This document shows, piece after piece, positions 56,099 through 63,351 of a DNA stretch of 64,000 bases. Each line of letters starts with the position of its first letter. Positions within the stretch are counted from its first letter, which is position 1. The notes under the pieces are model-generated. The model searched no databases, had not been told where the DNA came from, and saw nothing but the letters and a program-made list of their open reading frames with translations. The stretch comes from Thiomonas intermedia. GTDB lineage: Bacteria; Pseudomonadota; Gammaproteobacteria; Burkholderiales; Burkholderiaceae_C. The stretch lies in assembly GCF_002028405.1 (NCBI RefSeq), contig NZ_CP020046.1:2542001-2606000 (forward strand). The letters are read 5' to 3'. The position numbers and the translations under genes were made by a program.

Positions 56099-57538
56099 TC
56101 AGTGCAGGCTGCCCGCGCCTTCTGCGGCGCGCCGCGAGGCTCCCGTGTCTGCAACATAGCCATTGAAAAACAGATTCAACCCTGCGGCAACGATAGTGCT
56201 CAGCAGAATACCGCTGTGCAACAGTGGGGAAAGTGCGGCAGGGAAATGAAGAAAGAACTGCGGCGCCACCAGGGGAATCATGCCAAAACCAATCCCGAAG
56301 GCCACGATCAGCAGATTGTGCCGATTCGTCTTGAAGTCCACCCCGCCGAGAATGCGAATGCCCGTGGCCGCCACCATGCCGAACATGGCCAGCCCAGCTC
56401 CGCCCAGCACAGCCTGGGGCACGGCGGCAACCAGCGCGCCCAGTTTGGGGATGAGCCCGAGCACCAGCATGATGAGCCCTCCGGTCACCGTAACCCAGCG
56501 ACTGCGCACGCCGGTCACGCCGACCAGCCCGACGTTCTGCGAGAAGGAGGTGTAGGGAAAGGTGTTGAAGACGCCGCCGAGCACGGTACCCAGGCCGTCC
56601 GTACGCAGGCCACGGGCCAGGGCGGCGCGGTCAATGGTGCGGCCGGTCATCTCGCCCAGGGCGAAGAACATGCCGGTGGACTCGACGAACACCACCAGCA
56701 GCACGGTACACATGGTCAACACGGGCACGAGTGCGAACTGCGGCAGGCCGAACTGGAAGGGCAGGACGAGATGAAAGGCATCGGCCCGCGCCACGTCGCC
56801 GAAATGCATCTGCCCGAGCGAGGCCGCGAGCGCGCAGCCGGCCACCAGCCCCAGCAAGACGGCAACATTGCCCAGAAAGCCGCGTCCGTACTTGCTGATG
56901 AGCAGAATGACGATCAGCACGAACAGCGCAATGCCCAGCCCTTGCAGCGACGCATAGGCCGGATTGGCCGTCATCGCGCCAGCGGCAGCGCCCGGTGTGG
57001 TGTCGGGAATCATCGGCTTGAGCCAGGCGCCGCCCACGGCCCATTCGATGCCGACTTTCATCAGCGAGACGCCGATGATGGTGATGACCGTGCCCGTGAC
57101 CACGGGCGGAAAGAGCCCGAGCAGCCGACAGGCCAGCGGAGCCATCAGCATGCCGAATAGGCTCGCGGCGATGACCGCGCCGAAGATGTCCGGCAGGCCC
57201 ATGCCGGGTGTGGTGCCGATGGCGATCATCGGGCCGACCGAGGCGAAGGTCACGCCCATCATCACTGGCATGCGGATGCCGAACCAGCGTGTCATGCCGG
57301 CTGACTGGATGATGCTCACCAGACCGCAACAGAACAGGTCGGCACTGATGAGCAGCGCCAGATGCTCGGGGGACAGTTTGAGCGCTGCGCCGACGATCAG
57401 GGGTACGGCCACCGCGCCGGCATACATCACCAGCACATGCTGCAGGCCGAGGGCGAGCAGTTTGGGCGGTGGCGGTACCGTGTCGACGGCGGAAACGGTG
57501 GGCGATGCAGGAGACGGTTCGGGCGTGATGGAGGGCAT
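56099..57538 (-). CDS. NCS2 family xanthine/uric acid permease
   Basis: A 479-residue transporter with 14 expected helices. GLQHVLVMYAGAVAVPLIVG near residue 31-50, FVESTGMFFALGEMTGR near 285 and the NAT signature QNVGLVGVTG near 333-342 place it in the nucleobase-ascorbate transporter family, near XanQ/UacT-type purine permeases that import xanthine or urate with protons. Last gene of the permease operon, 41 bases after the racemase. The ATG at 57538 with GAGG upstream is preferred to a frame overlapping the racemase. Confidence 0.9.
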   Translation of the reverse strand: MPSITPEPSPASPTVSAVDTVPPPPKLLALGLQHVLVMYAGAVAVPLIVGAALKLSPEHLALLISADLFCCGLVSIIQSAGMTRWFGIRMPVMMGVTFASVGPMIAIGTTPGMGLPDIFGAVIAASLFGMLMAPLACRLLGLFPPVVTGTVITIIGVSLMKVGIEWAVGGAWLKPMIPDTTPGAAAGAMTANPAYASLQGLGIALFVLIVILLISKYGRGFLGNVAVLLGLVAGCALAASLGQMHFGDVARADAFHLVLPFQFGLPQFALVPVLTMCTVLLVVFVESTGMFFALGEMTGRTIDRAALARGLRTDGLGTVLGGVFNTFPYTSFSQNVGLVGVTGVRSRWVTVTGGLIMLVLGLIPKLGALVAAVPQAVLGGAGLAMFGMVAATGIRILGGVDFKTNRHNLLIVAFGIGFGMIPLVAPQFFLHFPAALSPLLHSGILLSTIVAAGLNLFFNGYVADTGASRRAAEGAGSLH

Positions 57539-57579
57539 GGCGACGACCTCGCGAGAGTGGGTGGGCAGTGTCCTGGCGG

Positions 57580-58308
57580 CTACCTTGCGATACGGGCCAG
57601 ACCGCATAGCGGCTTCACGGGCGGTGGGGCCCATGGCCCCAGCTTGCTGGTTTTCAGTCCGAGCGTGGCCAGAGATTCGGCGAATTTGACAGCCACAGAC
57701 ACGCCGTCGATGACCGGCACGTCGAGTTCGGCCGAAAGCCAGCGGCACAGGTCGGTCATGCCGGCACAGCCCAGCACGATGGCCTCGCTGCGGTCTTCCT
57801 GCAAGGCCCGCAGGCATTCGTCGCGAATCAGTGTCCGGGCGTTCTTGGACGGGTCTTCCAGGTCGAGGACGGGAACGTCGGCGGCGCGCACGTTCTTGCA
57901 AAAGCGCTGCATGCCATAGCGTTCGGCCAGATGCCATGCCATGCCCGTGGTACGCGCCAGTGTGGTGACCACGCTGAAGGAAGGCGCCACCAGACTGGCC
58001 GCATGCATGGCGGCTTCCGCGATGCCGATCACCGTACCCTTGGCGAGTTCTCGCGCGGCTTCAAGGCCCGGATCACCAAAGCAGGCTATGACGTAGGCGT
58101 CATAGCCTTGCGCTTCCCCATCCTGAATGCAGCGCAACAGGCCAGGCACACACAGCGCCTCCTCGGTATGGCACTCGATGGAGGCTGGAGAGTCCGTCGG
58201 GTTGACGGCAGTGACCGTGGTGCCGGGCGCCGCGACCTCGGTGGCGACGGCGCCGATCTTGGCCGTCATGCTGGCCGTGGAATTGGGATTGACGATCAGG
58301 ATTTTCAT
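57580..58308 (-). CDS. Asp/Glu racemase superfamily, hydantoin/allantoin racemase
   Basis: A 242-residue cofactor-independent racemase. MKILIVNPNST is the family start, and the two catalytic cysteines are Cys76 (IACFGDPG) and Cys181 (LGCAGMTD). Related enzymes racemise hydantoins (HyuE) or allantoin (HpxA of Klebsiella). With allantoinase, allantoate hydrolase and purine permeases around it, allantoin racemase is the better guess. It overlaps the NCS1 gene stop by one base. Confidence 0.88.
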   Translation of the reverse strand: MKILIVNPNSTASMTAKIGAVATEVAAPGTTVTAVNPTDSPASIECHTEEALCVPGLLRCIQDGEAQGYDAYVIACFGDPGLEAARELAKGTVIGIAEAAMHAASLVAPSFSVVTTLARTTGMAWHLAERYGMQRFCKNVRAADVPVLDLEDPSKNARTLIRDECLRALQEDRSEAIVLGCAGMTDLCRWLSAELDVPVIDGVSVAVKFAESLATLGLKTSKLGPWAPPPVKPLCGLARIAR

Positions 58309-59804
58309 CAGTGCGGAATAGGTTTTGAGGTGCCGTGGATCACGACATAAAGCAGCATCCCAAGCCCGCAACCGATGAACCAGGTGAAGTTGGCGAAGCT
58401 GGAGAACGCAGGGATCAGCACCATGAGCACGGCGATCAAGGCCGCTGGAATGAGCGCGGCAACGGCCTTGAGGTTGACTCCGCCCGCATACCAGTATCGG
58501 CCTTCGGGCTCCATGCTGTAGAGCGAGTCGATGTCGATGCGCTGCTTTTTGATCAGGTAGTAGTCGGCGATGAGAATGCCGAACAGCGGCCCAATGAAGG
58601 CGCCCAAAATGTCGAGGGTGTAATGGATCATCGTCGGGTTGTTGAAGATGTTCCACGGCGTGATGAAGATCGAGCCGACCGCAGCGATCATGCCGCCCAT
58701 GCGCCAACTGATTTTCTGCGGAGCGACATTGCAGAAGTCAAACGCGGGCGGCACGAAGTTGGCCACGATGTTGATGCCCATGGTGGCCAGCGTAAAGGTC
58801 ATCGCGCCCAGGACCACGGCAAAGGTGCTGTCGATGTGGCTCACCGTCTCGACCGGGTCGGTGATGAGTTTGCCGAACACCGGCAGTGTGGCCGCCGTGG
58901 TGATCACGGTCAGGATGGAGAAGCCAAGAAAGTTGACCGGCAAGCCCCAGAAATTGCCTTTCTTCACCGCTTTCATGCTTTTGTTGTAGCGGGCGAAGTC
59001 TCCGAAGTTCAGCAGAGGCCCGGAGAAATACGAGACCACGAGTGCAATGGCATTGATCATCACGGGCAGTGCCTGCAGACCGGTGAACTTCACCGAGCCG
59101 AGATTCAGGTCGATGTGCGCCCAACCCGCCTTGGCGACCAGGTAAACAGTCAGCGCGGCCATCACGACATAGACCGCAGGACCTGCCCAGTCGATGAACA
59201 CCCGAACCGCCTCCATGCCCTTCCAGAACACCAGGGCCTGCAGCACCCATAGCACCATATAGGCCGCCCAGCCCAGTGCGGACAGGCCGACGAAGCCATA
59301 GCGTCCGACATCGGCATAGGGCGCCAGGTCCGGCAGAAATTTCAGGATGACCACAATCAGGGCACTCGAAGCCAGATAGGTCTGGATGCCAAACCAGGCG
59401 AAGGCGATGAGGCCCCGGATGATGGCCGGAATGTTGGCGCCCAGCACGCCGAAGGATGCGCGGCTTATGACGGCATAGGGTACCCCGCACACCTGGCTGG
59501 GTTTGGCGACCAGATTGGCCAGTATCTGCACGATGACGATGCCCACCAGCAAACAGACCAGCACCTGCCAGCTTGCCAAGCCCAGGGCGAACAGACTTCC
59601 CGCCGTGATGTAGCCACCGACGCTGTGCACGTCGGACATCCAGAACGCGAAGATGTTGTAGGCACCCCAACGCTGAGTTTTCAAAGGGGCCAGTTCGGCA
59701 TTGACCAAGCGTGGGTTGTAGCCGGGTTTGATGAGGATGTCGGTTGAGGATGCGTGAGGCGGGGTGGGGGCTCCGGCATCCAGGGCGTCGGTTGAAGCAT
59801 TCAC
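58308..59804 (-). CDS. NCS1 family permease (allantoin/cytosine/hydantoin type)
   Basis: A 498-residue transporter with 12 expected helices. The NCS1 block starts with NPRLVNAELAPLKTQRWGAY and continues NIFAFWMSDVHSVGGY, both within residues 30-70; later ISRASFGVLGANIPAI and NFGDFARYNKS are typical. The context favours allantoin as the substrate. The start is GTG at 59804, set by GGAGG eight bases upstream; the longer frame begins with TTG (59909) and lacks a ribosome site. It lies downstream of a long, palindrome-rich leader region. Confidence 0.9.
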   Translation of the reverse strand: MNASTDALDAGAPTPPHASSTDILIKPGYNPRLVNAELAPLKTQRWGAYNIFAFWMSDVHSVGGYITAGSLFALGLASWQVLVCLLVGIVIVQILANLVAKPSQVCGVPYAVISRASFGVLGANIPAIIRGLIAFAWFGIQTYLASSALIVVILKFLPDLAPYADVGRYGFVGLSALGWAAYMVLWVLQALVFWKGMEAVRVFIDWAGPAVYVVMAALTVYLVAKAGWAHIDLNLGSVKFTGLQALPVMINAIALVVSYFSGPLLNFGDFARYNKSMKAVKKGNFWGLPVNFLGFSILTVITTAATLPVFGKLITDPVETVSHIDSTFAVVLGAMTFTLATMGINIVANFVPPAFDFCNVAPQKISWRMGGMIAAVGSIFITPWNIFNNPTMIHYTLDILGAFIGPLFGILIADYYLIKKQRIDIDSLYSMEPEGRYWYAGGVNLKAVAALIPAALIAVLMVLIPAFSSFANFTWFIGCGLGMLLYVVIHGTSKPIPH

Positions 59805-59812
59805 AGAAAGCA

Positions 59813-59817
59813 CCTCC
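59813..59817 (-). promoter_or_regulatory. Shine-Dalgarno sequence fixing the GTG start of the NCS1 permease
   Basis: GGAGG on the minus strand, eight bases before GTG (59804-59802). This decides the start against the upstream TTG. Confidence 0.75.
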
Positions 59818-59915
59818 AGTCGAGTGTGTCGCAAAGTTAAGGCCGCCGTTTTCTGCTTGAGGGTCGGCGGCTCTTCGGGTTTGACAACGTCAGTTGGGTA
59901 ACGAGTCAATCCATT

Positions 59916-59925
59916 TTGTATGCAA
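59916..59925. promoter_or_regulatory. Operator-like site, near-palindrome TTGTATGCAA
   Basis: Differs by one base from the perfect palindrome at 60085-60094. Two such sites bracketing a hairpin upstream of a catabolic operon suggest one regulator, of the GntR type by site shape. Inferred. Confidence 0.45.
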
Positions 59926-59951
59926 TATCTGTGCCTGTGCTGCGGGGCTCA

Positions 59952-59991
59952 GGCAGCGGTCAATGAGGGCCTGACTTCATTGACCGCTGCC
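59952..59991. repeat. Perfect 15-bp inverted repeat in the permease leader
   Basis: GGCAGCGGTCAATGA (59952-59966) and its exact complement (59977-59991) with a 10-base spacer. No T tract on the minus strand side, so not a standard terminator. It could be a leader hairpin, a protein-binding site or a small dispersed palindromic element. Confidence 0.85.
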
Positions 59992-60084
59992 AGTTCGGCA
60001 AGCATCTCAACCAATCATCTGAAAATGCCGACACTTCATCTGAGAAAATAAAAAATCAAGTTTTGCGATAAGCGACGGAATACG

Positions 60085-60094
60085 TTGTATACAA
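60085..60094. promoter_or_regulatory. Operator-like perfect palindrome TTGTATACAA
   Basis: It overlaps the -10 box (TATACA) of the candidate minus-strand promoter, a good place for a repressor. Perfect palindromes of this form are typical for GntR-family regulators. No regulator gene lies in the window. Confidence 0.5.
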
Positions 60095-60115
60095 AATTAT
60101 TCAAATAGTCTACAA
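60086..60115 (-). promoter_or_regulatory. Candidate promoter of the NCS1-racemase-NCS2 operon
   Basis: On the minus strand TTGTAG (60110-60115), 18 bases, TATACA (60086-60091). Transcription would begin near 60079, giving a leader of about 270 nt that includes the 15-bp hairpin. Confidence 0.4.
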
Positions 60116-60153
60116 AAAATCCATATTTGACCCTAGGGAAAACACCGAAAATG

Positions 60154-60179
60154 AAAACGCCGCAGCGGATGCTGCGGCG
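60154..60179 (-). terminator. Intrinsic terminator after the M20 hydrolase gene
   Basis: CGCCGCAGC (60158-60166) pairs with GCTGCGGCG (60171-60179), a perfect 9-bp stem with a 4-base loop. On the minus strand it runs into TTTTCATTTTC. It ends the puuE-uraD/allC-hydrolase transcript and separates it from the permease operon. Confidence 0.75.
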
Positions 60180-60233
60180 CGGGGCGTCCGGGGGTGAGCG
60201 TGGTGCGCCATGCACCAGCCGGGTTCATCAGCG

Positions 60234-61499
60234 TCAGGCGTCGTCGAGCAGGTCGAGCAGGGTGCGGGCGATGACTTGGGTGGCGCGGCGGAGGTCTTCG
60301 AGGACGATGTGTTCGTCGGCGCGCTTGGCATTGCTTTCGCGCACGGTGCGGGGGCCGGCACCGTAGATGACCGCGGGGATGCCGTGTTCGGCATAGAGGC
60401 GTACATCGGTGTAGAGCGGTGTGCCGACGATGGGGATGTCCTCCTGGAACAGGGCTTGCGCGTGGCGCTGCAACGGCACGGCGAGTTTCTCGTGACCGGC
60501 CAGCGGGGTGAGTGCGCGTGCGAGCAGCATGCGGCGGATGTCCACGGAGATGCCGGGCACGCTGGCGGCGGCCTGTTCGATGACGCGACGCAGTTCGGCT
60601 TCGACCGCAGCCGGGTCTTCCTCGGGAATCATGCGGCGGTCGAGTTTGAGGATGACCTTGCCCGGCACCACGTTGGTGTTGGTGCCGCCTTCGATCAGTC
60701 CGACGTTGAGGTAAGGATGGTCGATGCCTTGCACTGCCGAGTGCAGATGGCGATAGATCGCATTCTGGGCGTAGAGGGCGTTCAGGATGGCCACGGCGCC
60801 CTGCAGCGCGTCCACCCCAGTGTGCGGAATGGCGGCATGGGCCATGACGCCGTGCACCGTCACTTCGAGTTGCAGGCAGCCGTTGTGGGCGTTGACGACC
60901 TGATAGCTGAAGCCGGCGGCGATTTCCAGATCGGGGTGGGTCAGGCCGTGCTCAAGCAGCCATCCGGGGCCGAGGGTGCCGCCGAACTCTTCGTCGTAGG
61001 TGAAGTGCAGTTCGATGCCGCCCCTGAGCGGCACGCCCAGGGCCTCAAGCGCACGCACGGCAAAGGTGAAGGTGGTGAAGTCGCATTTGCTGACGGCGGC
61101 GGCCCGGCCGTAGAGCTTGCCGTCCACGACCCCGCCGCCGTAGGGGGCGTGGGTCCATCCTTCCCCCGGGGGCACCACGTCGCCGTGGGCGTTGAGGGCA
61201 ATGACCGGGCCGCCCGCGCCATACGGCCTGCGCACGATGAGGTTGGTGATGGATTGCAGGCCCTGCTCGCGGCAGAGCGCCGGGGGAATGGCGATTTTTT
61301 CGGCGGTCATGCCGAACTCGGCAAGAAGCTCGGCGGTGCGTTCGGCGTGCGGTGCATTGTTGCCGGGCGGGGTGTCGGTGGGGACGCGCACCAGCTCCTG
61401 CAACAGGCGGGTCTGTTCGTCGAAATGCGCGTCGATCCAGCGGTCGAGCGTCGCGTAGAGCGCTTCACGGGAGGCGGGGGCGAGGTGGGTGTCGGTCAT
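60234..61499 (-). CDS. M20 family (ArgE/DapE-like) hydrolase with variant metal site
   Basis: A 421-residue M20 metallohydrolase. The first metal motif is normal (NAHGDVVPPG, His105 and Asp107) and so is the catalytic Glu pair Glu170-Glu171 (YDEEFGG). The bridging-Asp motif, normally GRGxxD, reads GRAAAVSKCD (131-140), so Val136 sits where the metal-bridging Asp should be. The family removes acyl or carbamoyl groups from amino acids. The ATGA overlap with the uraD-allC gene suggests a step in ureide breakdown, such as hydrolysis of an N-carbamoyl product, but the substrate is unknown. Confidence 0.78.
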   Translation of the reverse strand: MTDTHLAPASREALYATLDRWIDAHFDEQTRLLQELVRVPTDTPPGNNAPHAERTAELLAEFGMTAEKIAIPPALCREQGLQSITNLIVRRPYGAGGPVIALNAHGDVVPPGEGWTHAPYGGGVVDGKLYGRAAAVSKCDFTTFTFAVRALEALGVPLRGGIELHFTYDEEFGGTLGPGWLLEHGLTHPDLEIAAGFSYQVVNAHNGCLQLEVTVHGVMAHAAIPHTGVDALQGAVAILNALYAQNAIYRHLHSAVQGIDHPYLNVGLIEGGTNTNVVPGKVILKLDRRMIPEEDPAAVEAELRRVIEQAAASVPGISVDIRRMLLARALTPLAGHEKLAVPLQRHAQALFQEDIPIVGTPLYTDVRLYAEHGIPAVIYGAGPRTVRESNAKRADEHIVLEDLRRATQVIARTLLDLLDDA

Positions 61500-63349
61500 G
61501 ATGCGGCGAGTTGGTCGAGCAGTTGAGTGAAGGCGGCGCAGGCGAGGTCGAGGTCGTCCGCGGTGCTGGACTCCAGCGGGTTGTGGCTGATGCCGGCGTT
61601 TTCGCCGCGCACGAACAGCATGGCCTGGGGGAAGGCGGTGTGGAGTTTCATCGCGTCGTGGCCGGCGCCGCTGGGCAGTCGGTGCAAGGGCAGGCCCAGG
61701 GCGGTGACGGCCTGTTCCCAGCGGCCTTGCCAGACGGGATCGCTCGGCGCGGCGGATTCGCGCATGGTTTCTTCGATCGTGTGGCGCAGGCCGCGCCTTG
61801 CGCAAAGCGCGGCGAGTTCGGCCAGCACGTCGTCGCGCAGGCGGTCGCGCTGGTCGTTGCTGGGCGCGCGCAGGTCGAGGCTGAATCGGCAGCGTCCGGG
61901 CACCACGTTGATCGAACCGCCGGGCACTTCGAGCAGCCCGACCGTGCCCACGCTGTCGCCATCGACGCCGGCGCGGCGCTCCAGATACAGGGCGAGTTCA
62001 GCGGCGGCGCAGGCGGCGTCGCGGCGTGCGTTCATCGGCGTGGTGCCGGCGTGGCTGGCCATGCCGATGATCTCTCCCACGTAGCGCACGCTGGCGTTGA
62101 TCGAGGTGACGATGCCCAGGGGCAGGTCGAGGGAACTCAGCACCGGCCCTTGTTCGATGTGGACTTCGACGAAGCCGAGGTAGCGGGCTGGGTCGCGCCG
62201 CAGTGCGGCAATGGCGGGCAGGTCGGCGGGGAGCCCGGCATGCTTCATCGCCTCTCGCATGGCGATGCCGTCGCGATCGCGCTGGTCGAGCCAGGCGGGG
62301 TCGAAGCCGCCCACCAGAGCGCCCGAGCCGAGGAAAGTGGCCTTGTAGCGCTGGCCTTCTTCCTCGGCGAAGGCTACGACCTCCAGGCCAAAGGGCAGGC
62401 GGCGCCCGTGGCCGTGCAGGGCGCGTACGCAGGCCATGGGGACGAAGTGGCCGATGCGGCCGTCGTACTTGCCGGCATTGCGCACCGTGTCGTAATGGCT
62501 TCCCGTCAGCAGCCTGCGGCTGCCCGACGGAAACCCATGGGGCCTGTGGCCCGGCCCCTCCCCAACCCTCCCCTGGCCAGGGGAGGGGGCAAGCCCGGCG
62601 GTCAGGTCTTCTGTGCCGTGGTAAATGCCGACCACGTTGCCCACCGCGTCGATTTCCACCTGGTCGAAGCCGCAGTCGCGCATGGTGGCCGCGATCTCGG
62701 CCGCTGCGGCGCGATGAACGTCGGTGAGGTAGGTGGCGGTGAGTTCGCCCCGTTCAGCCCAGGGCGGTTCACTGTGGCGGGCGAGGCGCTCGCACCAGTC
62801 CCAGACTTGGTGACCTTGTTCAGGCATGAAACCGAACTTGTCGTTCAGCCGCAGTTCGGCGATGCGATGGATCTGGCGCAGGGCCTCGGCAAACTCGAAC
62901 TCCGCCGGGTTGTCGATGCGGCGCGCCAGGGTGGCGAGGATCTGGGCGCGGCTCAGTCCGGTGCCGCGCGGCCCCCGCACCGCGAGGATGAAGGGCCAGC
63001 CAAAGCGCGCGCCATAGTCGGCGTTCAAGGTGTTGATGCGCGCGAACTCTTCGGGCGTGCAGTGCGCCAGGCCGGCGCGGGCCTGCTCATGCGTGGACTC
63101 GGCGGTGAGCGCACCGTCCACCGCGGCCTTGCCCGCCAGCTCCGGGTGGGCGCGGATCAGTGCGAGCTGTTCGTCGTGGCTGGCCTGGCGCACCACCTGC
63201 ACCATGGCGTGCTTGAGCGCGGCCAGCGTGGCAAAGGGGCGGGCCGACCAGGCGCGGGCGGGGACCCACGGTGAGTGTTCATACACGCCTTCCATCGCGG
63301 CGGTGAAGTCGGTCTGGGTGGCGGCGTTGAGTTCGGCAAGGGTGGGCAT
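61496..63349 (-). CDS. OHCU decarboxylase fused to allantoate amidohydrolase (UraD-AllC)
   Basis: A 617-residue two-domain protein. Residues 1-165 are OHCU decarboxylase: His68 and Glu70 in RAHPELAGK, Glu88 in STHEQARAGL and the NADYGARFGWPFI segment near 110. It makes S-allantoin from the urate oxidation product. From about 175 on it is M20-type allantoate amidohydrolase, with GSHYDTV, GKYDGRIG, EEEGQRY and EVHIEQGPVL giving the metal ligands. A stretch of about 30 odd residues near 240-275 (SPGQGRVGEG) breaks the AllC domain and is coded by a palindromic repeat. Start ATG at 63349. Confidence 0.9.
   Translation of the reverse strand: MPTLAELNAATQTDFTAAMEGVYEHSPWVPARAWSARPFATLAALKHAMVQVVRQASHDEQLALIRAHPELAGKAAVDGALTAESTHEQARAGLAHCTPEEFARINTLNADYGARFGWPFILAVRGPRGTGLSRAQILATLARRIDNPAEFEFAEALRQIHRIAELRLNDKFGFMPEQGHQVWDWCERLARHSEPPWAERGELTATYLTDVHRAAAAEIAATMRDCGFDQVEIDAVGNVVGIYHGTEDLTAGLAPSPGQGRVGEGPGHRPHGFPSGSRRLLTGSHYDTVRNAGKYDGRIGHFVPMACVRALHGHGRRLPFGLEVVAFAEEEGQRYKATFLGSGALVGGFDPAWLDQRDRDGIAMREAMKHAGLPADLPAIAALRRDPARYLGFVEVHIEQGPVLSSLDLPLGIVTSINASVRYVGEIIGMASHAGTTPMNARRDAACAAAELALYLERRAGVDGDSVGTVGLLEVPGGSINVVPGRCRFSLDLRAPSNDQRDRLRDDVLAELAALCARRGLRHTIEETMRESAAPSDPVWQGRWEQAVTALGLPLHRLPSGAGHDAMKLHTAFPQAMLFVRGENAGISHNPLESSTADDLDLACAAFTQLLDQLAAS
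62566..62587. repeat. Perfect 22-bp GC-rich palindrome inside the allC part of the fusion gene
   Basis: CCCTCCCCTGG followed at once by its complement CCAGGGGAGGG. Together with the flanking CCCCTCCCCAACC (62556-62568) it looks like a small intergenic-type palindromic element that landed in frame in a coding gene and now encodes a Gly/Pro-rich loop. Confidence 0.75.
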
Positions 63350-63351
63350 GA

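Larger units (their letters stand above)
59805..60233. other. Control region between M20 hydrolase and NCS1 permease genes
   Basis: About 430 bases, AT-richer than its surroundings between 60000 and 60130. It holds, from right to left on the minus strand: a terminator of the hydrolase gene (60154-60179), a promoter-like pair overlapped by a palindrome (60085-60115), a 15-bp inverted repeat (59952-59991) and a second palindrome (59916-59925). I see no gene. Confidence 0.6.

Noticed and set aside
61511-63274. 587-codon plus-strand frame opposite uraD-allC
   Set aside because: Val/Gly/Ala-rich antisense translation; the minus-strand protein has intact active-site motifs.
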